From: CAZMNY01 sp964635375
GTDB taxonomy: Bacteria > Planctomycetota > Planctomycetia > Pirellulales > Pirellulaceae
Reading direction: 5' to 3'
Assembly: GCA_964635375.1 (NCBI GenBank)
Contig: CAZWOU010000003.1
Coordinates: 50,649-114,648, forward strand
Length of the DNA stretch: 64,000 bases
Of this stretch, positions 8,618 to 17,095 are shown in pieces. A program made the position numbers and the translations under genes. How positions within the stretch are numbered: the stretch's first letter is position 1; each line of letters starts with the position of its first letter. The notes below the pieces were generated by a model that worked only from the letters and a program-made list of their open reading frames with translations, searched no databases and was not told where the DNA came from.

Positions 8618-9823
8618 TTAGCCAAGCGCACTGCTCATCTTGATCACAGGAATCAGCAATGCGATCACGACAAACAAGACGATGCCTGCAAGGACGAGCA
8701 GCATGATTGGCTCAAGCAATCTGACGGTCAAATCCAAGCGTCGAGTCGTTCGCTTTTCCAGTCCGTCAGCGATTTCAACCAGCACGGCATCAAGTGTATT
8801 GGACTCCTCAGCCACCGAGATCATCTCCACAACCGTGGTGGGAAAGTGCCCGCTAGCCGCCAGCGGACGGGCCAGCGATTGACCAGCCGAAATATTCTCC
8901 GAGGCATTCTCGATCGCCTCGGCCAAAACTCGATTGCTCGCGGCCCCACGGCTAATTTCGAGCGAGCGGAGGATTGGCACGCCATTGCGCAACATGGTTC
9001 CAAGCACGCGGCAGAATCGAGCAACCGCAAGCGATTGAAAGACGCTCCCGAGCAGCGGCATTTTGATTTTTGCTTTGTCGAATAAGTAACGGCCCCGAGC
9101 AGACGCCAATTGAGCTCGCAGGTAGACGGCCAGAATGACCATCATTGCAATCACGATCAAACCGTAGCTGCGAATCGATTCACTGAACCAAAGAAGCCAC
9201 TCCGTCAGTACTGGCAACTCCCCTCGTTCCCGAAGTCGATCGAACAAACCCGCGAATTGCGGTACAAAAAACACGATCAAGACGGTCACCACCGCCGTCC
9301 CCACGACCCCCAAGAAGACAGGGTAGGCCAAAGCGCCCGCCGTGCGAGCCTTGAGATCTTCGTATTGCTCAGTAAAGGTCGAAACTCGTTCGAGCGCCTC
9401 TTCCAGAAACCCGCCTTCGCCGCCGGCGCGGACCATATTGACGGCCATTTCGTTAAACGTGCGTGGGTGTCTCTCCATCGCGTCGGCCAAGTTGGCGCCA
9501 TCCTCAACTCGGCGATGGACGTCGGTCAGCACCTCTTTCAGCGTTCGGTTCGATGCCTGATCCCGCAGCACCGCGAGCGAGCGCAAGAGCGGCACGCCGC
9601 TTCGCATGAGGGCCGCCATTTGGCTGTAGGTCATCGCCATCAACTGGCCGCCGACGCGTCCCCCAAGCGAAAGCCCTTTTTTTGCTTTCTCCAGGGCCAC
9701 ATCGATAGGAAAGAGCGACTGGGCCGAGAGTTGATTAATCGCGTCGCGATCTGAGACCGCAGTAATCACGCCGGAGATCTTCTCTCCTTGCATGTTTCGA
9801 GCGATATAGGCGAATTCTGGCAT
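8618..9823 (-). CDS. gspF: GspF inner-membrane platform protein
   Basis: 401 residues, the normal GspF/PilC length. It starts MPEFAYIARNMQGEKISGVI, the standard N-terminus. Two repeated cytoplasmic T2SSF domains (about 65-190 and 270-395) are each followed by membrane helices; VFLGVVGTAVVTVLIVFFVP (about 170-190) and LLVLAGIVLFVVIALLIPVI near the end are clear membrane segments. LRSGVPLLRSLAVLRDQ and LRNGVPILRSLEISRGA are the paired motif of this family. It probably couples GspE ATP hydrolysis to pseudopilin assembly. It lies 100 bp after gspE. Confidence 0.93.
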   Translation of the reverse strand: MPEFAYIARNMQGEKISGVITAVSDRDAINQLSAQSLFPIDVALEKAKKGLSLGGRVGGQLMAMTYSQMAALMRSGVPLLRSLAVLRDQASNRTLKEVLTDVHRRVEDGANLADAMERHPRTFNEMAVNMVRAGGEGGFLEEALERVSTFTEQYEDLKARTAGALAYPVFLGVVGTAVVTVLIVFFVPQFAGLFDRLRERGELPVLTEWLLWFSESIRSYGLIVIAMMVILAVYLRAQLASARGRYLFDKAKIKMPLLGSVFQSLAVARFCRVLGTMLRNGVPILRSLEISRGAASNRVLAEAIENASENISAGQSLARPLAASGHFPTTVVEMISVAEESNTLDAVLVEIADGLEKRTTRRLDLTVRLLEPIMLLVLAGIVLFVVIALLIPVIKMSSALG

Positions 9824-9923
9824 CGGTTTACTTCTGTAATGTCATGTATGCAGAGTTGTGTTCTTCGTTGTTCGTCTTGTCTCTTCACCGGAAAGCCAAG
9901 GCGCTACGCCCACTCGAACGCTG

Positions 9924-11627
9924 TTAGACGTCGAGCAAGGTATGATCGCCTTTCGATACGCGTAGAATCTCATCGATCGTTGTCTGGCCGTGCAGCGTTT
10001 TCAACCAGCCGTCGTCGCGCAGCGTACGCATGCCGTCCTGCGTGGCCGCCTTCTTGATCTTCCAAGTGCTGGCTCGTTCATTGGCCAACTCCCGAATCTC
10101 GTCCGTCGTCAACAACAGCTCATAGATGCCGAGTCGACCGGCATACCCCAAGCCGCGGCATTTGGAACACCCTTCGTGTCGGAACAGTCCCGATTCCGCA
10201 AGCAGTTCTCGGGGGAAATCGGGCGGCAACTCATCATAGTTTTCCATCGGTTGACGGCAGGCGGGGCAGAGCCGGCGAACCAATCGCTGGGCCAGGACCG
10301 CCTCGACCGTGCTGGCCACCAGGAACGGTTCGACGCCCATGTCGACCATCCGCGTAAAGGCGCCCGAAGCGTCGTTGGTGTGCAAGGTTGAGAACACCAA
10401 GTGGCCCGTGAGGGACGCTTGAATCGCATTCTCAGCTGTCTCCAAGTCGCGAATTTCGCCGATCAGCACCACGTCCGGGTCATGCCTCAAGATGGCGCGA
10501 AGCGAGTTGGCAAAGGTCAGTCCAATCTTGGGATGGACCTGAATCTGATTGATCCCAGCCAACTGATACTCGACTGGGTCTTCCGTGGTGATAATCTTGA
10601 TGTCGGGCCGATTGATTTGAATCAGCGAACTGTAAAGCGTGGTCGACTTACCTGAACCGGTCGGACCCGTGACGAGCAAGATGCCGTGGGGGACGTCGAT
10701 CAGTTCGCTGAACTTCTCGTAAGTATCATTCTCCATCCCTAATTTCCGAAGCTCGAAGGACATGGCGCCCTTATCGAGAATACGCAGCACCAAACTCTCG
10801 CCGTGGATCATTGGAATCACCGAGACGCGAACATCAACCTCGCGGCCAGAGACCCGCAACTTCATTCGCCCGTCCTGAGGCAGTCTCTTCTCAGCGATAT
10901 TCAGTCGCGCCATGATCTTCAGGCGGCTAACGATCGCTGCCTCGAAACGGTGAATCTCAGGAGGAACGGGCTGGGGCTGCAAGATTCCGTCGATCCGATA
11001 GCGGACAACCAATCCCGCTTCCTGGCTTTCAATGTGCACGTCACTCGACCGCGACTCGATCGCCTCCAAGAGAATCTCATTCACCAGCCGAATGACTGAC
11101 GCCTCTTGGGCCATCTCGGACAACTCGGATCCATCGGATTCAATGTCGTCCATCAACTCGATCGCGTCGTCTTCCTCCGCGGCCTCCACTAGGCCTTCCA
11201 CCGTCTCGCTGCCGACGCCCAAATGGCGTTTGATCAGCTTGTCGATCTCCATCCGAGAGGCGAGCACAGGCATGACCGAGAAGCCGGTCGCTGCCGCCGC
11301 CTCGTCAATCGGATACAAGTCGAAAGGATTGGGAGTGGCAACGACCAACTGCCCGTTGTCTTTTCGAATCGGAAACAAGAGCTGACGGTATATCAGCTTG
11401 CTCGGGAAGCCCTTCAAGAGCGACAAATCGGGGTCAACAAGGGCCAGATCGACGAAGTCCAAACCGACTTCTTCGCCAACCGCTTGCAGCGCCTTTGACT
11501 CGTCCACGTACCCCAGTTCGACAGCGGCGTCAACGAGACTAATCCCGTCGCCATTACCGCTGCGGGCTCGCTCAAGTTGTTGCGAGTCGAGTAGTCCACG
11601 ACGAAGTAGAATTTCTCCAGCTTCCAC
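9924..11627 (-). CDS. gspE: GspE secretion ATPase
   Basis: 567 residues from a GTG start. It has an N-terminal N1E/MshEN domain (about 1-150, GEILLRRGLLDSQQLERARS), an N2E domain, and then the ATPase core with Walker A GPTGSGKSTTLYSSL, the Asp/His-box region TTEDPVEYQLAGINQIQVH and Walker B DPDVVLIGEIRDLETAENA. A four-cysteine zinc element is present (CPACRQP and CSKCRGLGYAGR), as in true GspE and PilB. It powers pseudopilus extension from the cytoplasm. The start is uncertain: the frame stays open upstream and the ribosome site is weak. A 541-base leader with a motif shared with the secretin-like gene lies upstream. Confidence 0.95.
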   Translation of the reverse strand: MEAGEILLRRGLLDSQQLERARSGNGDGISLVDAAVELGYVDESKALQAVGEEVGLDFVDLALVDPDLSLLKGFPSKLIYRQLLFPIRKDNGQLVVATPNPFDLYPIDEAAAATGFSVMPVLASRMEIDKLIKRHLGVGSETVEGLVEAAEEDDAIELMDDIESDGSELSEMAQEASVIRLVNEILLEAIESRSSDVHIESQEAGLVVRYRIDGILQPQPVPPEIHRFEAAIVSRLKIMARLNIAEKRLPQDGRMKLRVSGREVDVRVSVIPMIHGESLVLRILDKGAMSFELRKLGMENDTYEKFSELIDVPHGILLVTGPTGSGKSTTLYSSLIQINRPDIKIITTEDPVEYQLAGINQIQVHPKIGLTFANSLRAILRHDPDVVLIGEIRDLETAENAIQASLTGHLVFSTLHTNDASGAFTRMVDMGVEPFLVASTVEAVLAQRLVRRLCPACRQPMENYDELPPDFPRELLAESGLFRHEGCSKCRGLGYAGRLGIYELLLTTDEIRELANERASTWKIKKAATQDGMRTLRDDGWLKTLHGQTTIDEILRVSKGDHTLLDV

Positions 11628-12168
11628 GGCGGCGATATCCCTTAGCTTGGCGGCCGGAGGGTCAATGACCGGGCGCCTGATTGTTGATGGACAGCTTTCG
11701 TTCTATTCAGACCAATCTCAAACACCTGCGGTCAAAGCGTAAAACGAACGCATTGACCTTTTCGAAGGAAGCCATCTTCGGCCGAAGAATCAAGATTCAC
11801 AAACCACCAGGTCGTTGTTCTGCAACACTGCGGATTCAACTGAATCCAGGCTTGGGCGGACCGCTGCCGCAAAATGCGATTCTCGACGCTATGACTTAGT
11901 ATAATTGCCTTCCAAAAAACTGCTTCATCTGTTGACAGGGTGGAGTCGTCCTCATGGATGGGGCGACGTCGGGCGGGTCAGCTTTGGTATGGGTTGAAGG
12001 CCACTGGACATTATCACTAATTCAGGCCCCGCGACAACGCGCGATGACTCACCTTGAGAATATAACCCCAACGGGTGCCTGGAGTTTCGAGAAAGTTGGC
12101 ATTCCACAGATTCGCCGAACACGGTCGAATTTCGCCCTCAGGCACGCCCCAGCCGAAGACTTGGCGGC
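11628..12168. other. Gene-free stretch upstream of gspE
   Basis: 541 bases with no convincing coding sequence on either strand. It would be the leader and promoter region for gspE (read leftwards). It contains the 36-bp motif described separately at 12061-12096. A TATAAT at 11900-11905 (plus strand) has no partner -35 box and no gene to serve. Confidence 0.5.
12061..12096 (-). promoter_or_regulatory. Motif shared by the gspE and secretin-like gene upstream regions, copy 1
   Basis: On the plus strand TATAACCCC (12061-12069) is followed after 14 bases by GTTTCGA (12084-12090) and then AAAG. The same arrangement with 15 bases between occurs at 16931. Read in the direction of the operon it is TCGAAAC-N14-GGGGTTATA, and TATAT inside it could be a -10 box. 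It lies about 430 bases before the gspE start. Confidence 0.4.
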
Positions 12169-12978
12169 TCAGTCCATTACTGCCCGCAGGGCCTCGTTGA
12201 CAGCCGAGCGTACGCGGGGATCCTCGTCCTTCGACGCGGTTTGAAGGTCGCCCACCGTGTCGCTGGCCAGAATGCCCAGTTTGGTGAGCACATTCGCGGC
12301 CCAAATGCGCACCTCTGCGTCAGGGTGCCGGAGCGATTCGGCAACTTCCCCGGCGGCCTGGGCGCCGAGCCTGGTGAGAATGCGAGCAGCCTCGTCTCGC
12401 ATCGCCAAATCGCGACGGAGCAGCCTGGCCAGAGTCGCTTCTTGCTCAGCTTCCAGCTCGTCAAAATCACGATTCTTCTCTGCGATTTCCTCCCGCAGCG
12501 ACTCGAGTGTCTCGCCCGACTCGGGAGCTTGGGAGGGTGTTGAGCCGCTTCCCTCAGTTGGGGCAGGTAGCTCTGGCCTCGCGGCATCGGATTCAGAATC
12601 AGCGTCGGTATCGCGGGCGTCCGGAGGCGCCTGCTCAAGCAACTCAATTGCCATCTCGATCGATGCGTTCGATTCGGCACGAAGCCGCGCGACCTCCTTC
12701 TCAGCCGCTTGCACCCGTTTCCGACTGGCCGCCAGAGAAGTCTCCAAGTTTGCAACCGTGACGTTCAAGCTACGAGCCACTTCGGCTTGTCGATTGAGCT
12801 GATTTCTGGCCGCGACCGAGAGCTGGCTGTTTTGCGGCTGGGAGGGACGAAAGCTGGCGACTTGAGTTCGCCGGGGCGGAACATCGCGATCAAGAAACGC
12901 CAACATGCCGACAGCGGCAATCGTCGCGCCTAAAGCCCAAGTGATGCAAGCAACCAGCGCACTCGTGCGAAGATCCAT
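12169..12978 (-). CDS. Membrane-anchored coiled-coil protein with HEAT-type repeats
   Basis: 269 residues. An N-terminal membrane helix (about 7-30, ALVACITWALGATIAAVGML) is followed by a coiled coil (about 55-110), a Ser/Pro/Glu/Asp-rich linker, a second coiled coil (about 160-195) and two HEAT-like repeats (AARILTRLGAQAAGEVAESL and AANVLTKLGILASDTVGDLQ). HEAT repeats make protein-binding scaffolds. It lies between the secretin-like gene and gspE on the same strand, 151 bp after the former, so it is probably an accessory part of the secretion machine, but nothing in the sequence proves that. The ATG at 12978 has GAGG six bases upstream. I do not recognise it as a named Gsp protein. Confidence 0.7.
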   Translation of the reverse strand: MDLRTSALVACITWALGATIAAVGMLAFLDRDVPPRRTQVASFRPSQPQNSQLSVAARNQLNRQAEVARSLNVTVANLETSLAASRKRVQAAEKEVARLRAESNASIEMAIELLEQAPPDARDTDADSESDAARPELPAPTEGSGSTPSQAPESGETLESLREEIAEKNRDFDELEAEQEATLARLLRRDLAMRDEAARILTRLGAQAAGEVAESLRHPDAEVRIWAANVLTKLGILASDTVGDLQTASKDEDPRVRSAVNEALRAVMD

Positions 12979-13128
12979 GTCGGCCTCGCTTCGCGAATAC
13001 TCAAGGAAATGGAGAGAACGTGTCGCACGTTCGACGTTCGCCCGGCGAAAGCTTCGTTGCCGAAGAGTCTCCCTAGCGATGCTTGCATTCTATCGTCACG
13101 TCCGCCGGATTGCGAACGCTCGCAATTC

Positions 13129-16100
13129 CTATCGTCCGCCAGGTCGTCCACCACCTCGACTGCTGCCGCCTGTGGCTCCGCCTCGACTGCCGCCTGTGGC
13201 TCCGCCTCGACTGCCGCCTGTGGCTCCGCCTCGCTGTCCGCCAAACATGCGTTGGATGAACTCTTGACGGCGTTGAATATCCTGGGATGTAGTCGCCGGG
13301 GACGAACCGGCCGCTGGCGTCGACGATTTGGCCCCCCCAGAGGTGCCGAAGAACGGAGCAAGCGCATCGGAAACCAACTTCGGATCAGCATCCTTGATTT
13401 GAAGCACTTCCATGACTTGATTGAGTTCCGTTCCAGCTTCGTCAAGCGTATCGACCAACAACTGGACCTTGCGGTAGAGCGGTTCCGGAGCAACCACGAT
13501 TAGCGAATTGCTCGGTTCGTGCACCGAGATTGTCATCTTCGGCGCTTCGCTCTTAGTCTGTTTCTGACTTCCGCCGCGACCGCCTCGAAGCATCTTCATG
13601 ATATCCGCTGGATTGGGCTGCCCTCCTGAAGGCTGACCGCCTCGACCTTGCGAACTTGATTGAGTTCCAACCTCGTTCGGAAAAGCCTCTTTGACCAGCC
13701 CTGCCACCGTGGTGGCCGATGTGTAGATGACAGGAATCAAGTGCACGCTGCCTTGAGTTTCGATTTCGGTGATGCTCTCTTCCTTGTCGATAATCTTGAG
13801 CAATTCACCGACGGTCTTAACTTGTTCCGCCGTGCCCTGCACCACCAAGCGGTTCAACCGAGGGTCAGGCACAATGCTGATCCCTGAAGACGTTTGCAAT
13901 GCGCTACCCGCATCATCGCTGCCGCCGCCAGTCGGGCCGAGAAAAGCGCCCATCACGCCGCCTAGCCCACCGCCGAGCAGGTTGGTGATGTCGCCGAGTC
14001 CGCCGCCGCCAGCACTTCCGCCGCCGAGGATATCCACAAGTAGCTGTGCGGCTGGTTCCGCCTTGGTATACTTCAAGTAGTAAACGATGATCTCCAATTC
14101 CATACCGCCGAGGCCGAGGTCGGGGCCCATGTACTGCTTGAGCGCCCGCTCAAACTTGTTGAGCGATTCTATGTCGTTCGAAGCGATCACGATGCCATTC
14201 GGAGTGATGGAAACAATGATCGGCTCTTGATCGCTCGGAGACGACTGCTTCTTAGCTGTCTTCACCGGCGCGGCGACCTTGCTCGGCGCCAGTTTAGGCT
14301 CGCCACCTGTCGGGACCGGCTCTTGACACCCCGTCTCTTCCAACTGAGCATCGTCATCGCCTGCTTTACTAGGCGCTGGATCAGCGGGCACTTTCAGCGG
14401 TGGTCGGCGATAGGGAAGCCGTGGCGTTTCTGGCTTTGGTTCGACAGTCGGCGGCGCGGACGTCGTCTCCCGAATCAGCGACGAACTGATCGCAGATGAG
14501 GTGACTTCTTTGATCGGCACAACACTCAACGTAGGCCAAATCCCTCGCATATAATCCAGTGCATTACGGGCATCGCTCCCAGTCAGTGGAATCATCCTAA
14601 TGGGCCCAGTTTCCAACACTCCATCTGCCGCCTCCATTTGCTCGATGACATTCTTGATTTGTGCTATCTCAGTCGGCGTGCCGCGAACCATAAGCTTCAT
14701 GCTGTTAGGATCGGCATCGATCGTGGGACCGTCCACACCCTCTTCGCCGAGCCCCCACATTTTCGTGAGCAGGAGCACGACGGCTTGCGGATCGACTCGC
14801 CTTAGTTGAATGACCTCAAAAACCTTGGCTTCGCCTTCAAGCTTGAGCAACGTGTCGGAGACCAACTTATGGTCGGTCGGACGTCCGAGCACGATGACCT
14901 TGTTGTTCAGCCGGTCCAATGTCATCCGCACGTCGGGCAAGCCGGCGAGCAGCGTTTGCAGCACTTGAAACGCAGCTTCTGGATCGGCGGCTTGGATCAA
15001 GTAGGTTCGAACGTCAGGGTCACCGATATCCTCAACAGGACCTTCGGGCTTCTCCGGATCGACATCAAGCAGCGGGATCAACTCGCGTAAGCTCGCGATG
15101 GCTTCATCGCTCCCTTTGGCGAACAAGCGGGCCCCGTAGGTATCGACCGAAATGTTGATCTGTTCGTTCGTATTCTCGTCTGTAGGAAGCCCCAGCAATG
15201 GGCGGGCGACCGTCAGCACATCCTCGGCCATCACATACTGGAGCTTGAATTCGATAATCTTCTTATCGAGCAGAGAATCGGGATTCTCGATCGCCTGAAT
15301 GGTGTCTCGAATCACAATCTGCTTACCGACCGTCTCAGTGACCAAGACTTGTCGCGAGCGAGGCAAGACGCGAAGCGTTTGGCCTGGCCCGAGCAGCGGA
15401 GTCAGTTCGGCTTCCGCATCTTCCGGCGTCAGTTTCGTCAACTGATAAAGCACCTTCACTTGCGAGAATTTGCCGAGACCGTCGAGTTCTTTGACACTAA
15501 CGAGCGGCACCAACTCGGTGGGAATCGTGTCTTCGACGTTCAGAATGAACAACATCCGATTGTACTGGACCATGGTGTAGCCCTTGCGAAGCAGGACGCT
15601 GTTGATCAGGTCAAGCGCTTGCACGGGCGAATAGGCTTTGGGATCCCGGTAGCTGAAGGTGCCTTGCGGCGGGTCCTCCATTTGTATCGAAAGTTTTGCT
15701 TCCTCTGCGAACCAAAAGAGCACGTCATTCCAAGGCTGTTGATGGAAATTGAAGACCAATTCGGCGCCATCGCGGGGCGCCTCGCTGGGCTTCGGATTAG
15801 TCGCGATCGCGTTGCGCGAGGGCGCGGAATCGCCACCTTTGTCTGCCACGGGACGCGAAGTCTCAGCGGGCGCCTCCGGCTTGGCCGGCGTCTCAGCGGG
15901 CTGGTCACTCGTCGCCAGTTTGGCTGGCGGACTCGCTTCTGTATTGGGCGTTTCCGCCTTGGGCTCCGCTGCCTTGGCCGGTTCATCGGCTGCCAACTTC
16001 GCCGCTTCATCAGCTGTCGCTGGTGTGTCAGCTTTCGCTGTGTCAGCTTTCGCTGCGTCAGGCTTCGCTGTGTCAGGCTTCGCTGTGTCGGCTTTCGCCA

Positions 16101-16797
16101 ATTCAGGCGGGGGTGGTGCGGCTTTGACAGGCGACTGGTCGGTTGCGACTTTAGTCGCCGAGTCGTCCAAGGCTGGCTGCACCGTGCCGTCCGACCCAGC
16201 TTCACTGCTCGATTCCTCCGGCGTGCGGCCAGCCATCTTGTTCCACTCGCCCATTTGGCGCTCTGTTAGCAACCGGCCGAGACGGTCTTCGTAGATGGCT
16301 CGAGTCAGTCCTCTCGCGGTTCCGCTTGCTTTGAGTAGGTCCGCATTGCGTTTGGAGAGCATTTCGCCGATCTTGCTTTTCTGCTCGCTTGAGAGCGACA
16401 ACGTAACGGCTAACTCTTCGTCGCCCAGGCTCTCCATGCCCAATCGAGAAAGTCGAATCTGGATGAGTCTTTCGCGTTGCTCGCCGCTGAGAATCTGCAT
16501 GCCTTTGAGTTCGGAGTCTCGAACAAAGGGGGCGAGTTTCGCAGCGATTTCCGCAGCATCGGCATCGCCTGCCTCGGCCAGCATCGCAGCCGCTTGCTTC
16601 TCGCGGTCCGCGATCAAGGCCTTGAGTTTCTCAAGCGTAGAGGCACTCAGCCCCAACTGCTTGCTGACTTCGGGCTTGACCGCGTCGGCCAAGACACCAA
16701 CCAAAGCTTGATCAGCGGCGTAAGCCACTGGAGCCAAGCAGGTTACGGCAAAGAAAACGATCAGGACCCAATTTTGGGTCGGCTTGTTACGGTTCAA
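13129..16797 (-). CDS. Secretin-like protein of stacked N-type domains, no visible secretin barrel
   Basis: 1222 residues from a TTG start with AAGGAAG 7 bases upstream. A signal peptide (to about 27, WVLIVFFAVTCLAPVAYA) precedes a helical region with repeated L-s-x-e-Q elements (45-195) and a linker of KADTA/KPDTA repeats (200-340). From about 345 comes an N0-like domain (ELVFNFHQQPWNDVLFWFAE), then seven or eight N1-type ring domains, each with a strand-helix-strand pattern, e.g. VRTYLIQAADPEAAFQVLQT, VFEVIQLRRVDPQAVVLLL and MEVLQIKDADPKLVSDAL. GspD would end with a barrel domain carrying a VPxLGxIPxLG-type motif; I find none, and the protein ends in GGATGGSR repeats encoded by 24-bp DNA repeats. 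It heads the operon and is probably its periplasmic channel or scaffold. Confidence 0.82.
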   Translation of the reverse strand: MNRNKPTQNWVLIVFFAVTCLAPVAYAADQALVGVLADAVKPEVSKQLGLSASTLEKLKALIADREKQAAAMLAEAGDADAAEIAAKLAPFVRDSELKGMQILSGEQRERLIQIRLSRLGMESLGDEELAVTLSLSSEQKSKIGEMLSKRNADLLKASGTARGLTRAIYEDRLGRLLTERQMGEWNKMAGRTPEESSSEAGSDGTVQPALDDSATKVATDQSPVKAAPPPPELAKADTAKPDTAKPDAAKADTAKADTPATADEAAKLAADEPAKAAEPKAETPNTEASPPAKLATSDQPAETPAKPEAPAETSRPVADKGGDSAPSRNAIATNPKPSEAPRDGAELVFNFHQQPWNDVLFWFAEEAKLSIQMEDPPQGTFSYRDPKAYSPVQALDLINSVLLRKGYTMVQYNRMLFILNVEDTIPTELVPLVSVKELDGLGKFSQVKVLYQLTKLTPEDAEAELTPLLGPGQTLRVLPRSRQVLVTETVGKQIVIRDTIQAIENPDSLLDKKIIEFKLQYVMAEDVLTVARPLLGLPTDENTNEQINISVDTYGARLFAKGSDEAIASLRELIPLLDVDPEKPEGPVEDIGDPDVRTYLIQAADPEAAFQVLQTLLAGLPDVRMTLDRLNNKVIVLGRPTDHKLVSDTLLKLEGEAKVFEVIQLRRVDPQAVVLLLTKMWGLGEEGVDGPTIDADPNSMKLMVRGTPTEIAQIKNVIEQMEAADGVLETGPIRMIPLTGSDARNALDYMRGIWPTLSVVPIKEVTSSAISSSLIRETTSAPPTVEPKPETPRLPYRRPPLKVPADPAPSKAGDDDAQLEETGCQEPVPTGGEPKLAPSKVAAPVKTAKKQSSPSDQEPIIVSITPNGIVIASNDIESLNKFERALKQYMGPDLGLGGMELEIIVYYLKYTKAEPAAQLLVDILGGGSAGGGGLGDITNLLGGGLGGVMGAFLGPTGGGSDDAGSALQTSSGISIVPDPRLNRLVVQGTAEQVKTVGELLKIIDKEESITEIETQGSVHLIPVIYTSATTVAGLVKEAFPNEVGTQSSSQGRGGQPSGGQPNPADIMKMLRGGRGGSQKQTKSEAPKMTISVHEPSNSLIVVAPEPLYRKVQLLVDTLDEAGTELNQVMEVLQIKDADPKLVSDALAPFFGTSGGAKSSTPAAGSSPATTSQDIQRRQEFIQRMFGGQRGGATGGSRGGATGGSRGGATGGSSRGGGRPGGR
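13150..13243 (-). repeat. 24-bp tandem repeat in the 3' end of the secretin-like gene
   Basis: About three copies of a 24-bp unit (plus strand CCTCGACTGCCGCCTGTGGC plus TCCG) encode GGATGGSR repeats at the C-terminus. Copy number could vary between strains. Confidence 0.7.
16011..16095 (-). repeat. 15-bp degenerate tandem repeat encoding KADTA/KPDTA
   Basis: Repeats of GCTGTGTCAGCTTTC and close variants encode a Lys/Ala/Pro/Asp/Thr linker between the helical N-terminal region and the first ring domain of the secretin-like protein. Confidence 0.65.
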
Positions 16798-16930
16798 CGT
16801 CCGCTTCCTTGTCGAGGAGAATATTTGCAGGAATCCGCAATAACTATGGTAGTCACCCGGCCAGGAATGTTCCAGACAAACCTTGGCAGTTACAGTCTTT
16901 GCGCCGCGCGAAAACGGCTCACTGTCGGTA

Positions 16931-16967
16931 TATAACCCCCGACGCTGCCGTTGGGTTTCGACAAAAG
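16931..16967 (-). promoter_or_regulatory. Motif shared by the gspE and secretin-like gene upstream regions, copy 2
   Basis: TATAACCCC (16931-16939) followed after 15 bases by GTTTCGA (16955-16961) and AAAAG, the same layout as at 12061. It lies about 130 bases upstream of the secretin-like gene. The remainder of the spacer 16798-17095 shows no gene. Confidence 0.4.
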
Positions 16968-17095
16968 GCCGCGAAAGACCTCCAGCTTGCCCAGTTCCTT
17001 CGAAACTTGGTCAAGGCGAGAAACAACGGGACGAGAGGATCGATCCCAACCATGGTCCTGTGACCAGCTTGAGAGAGTTTAGGCGAGGCCCAATC

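Noticed and set aside
11900..11905. TATAAT on the plus strand upstream of gspE
   Set aside because: No -35 box at a suitable distance and no plus-strand gene follows it.
15349..16269. 306-codon plus-strand frame opposite the secretin-like gene
   Set aside because: It translates the 15-bp repeats into Arg/Phe/Cys-rich low-complexity sequence; not protein-like.
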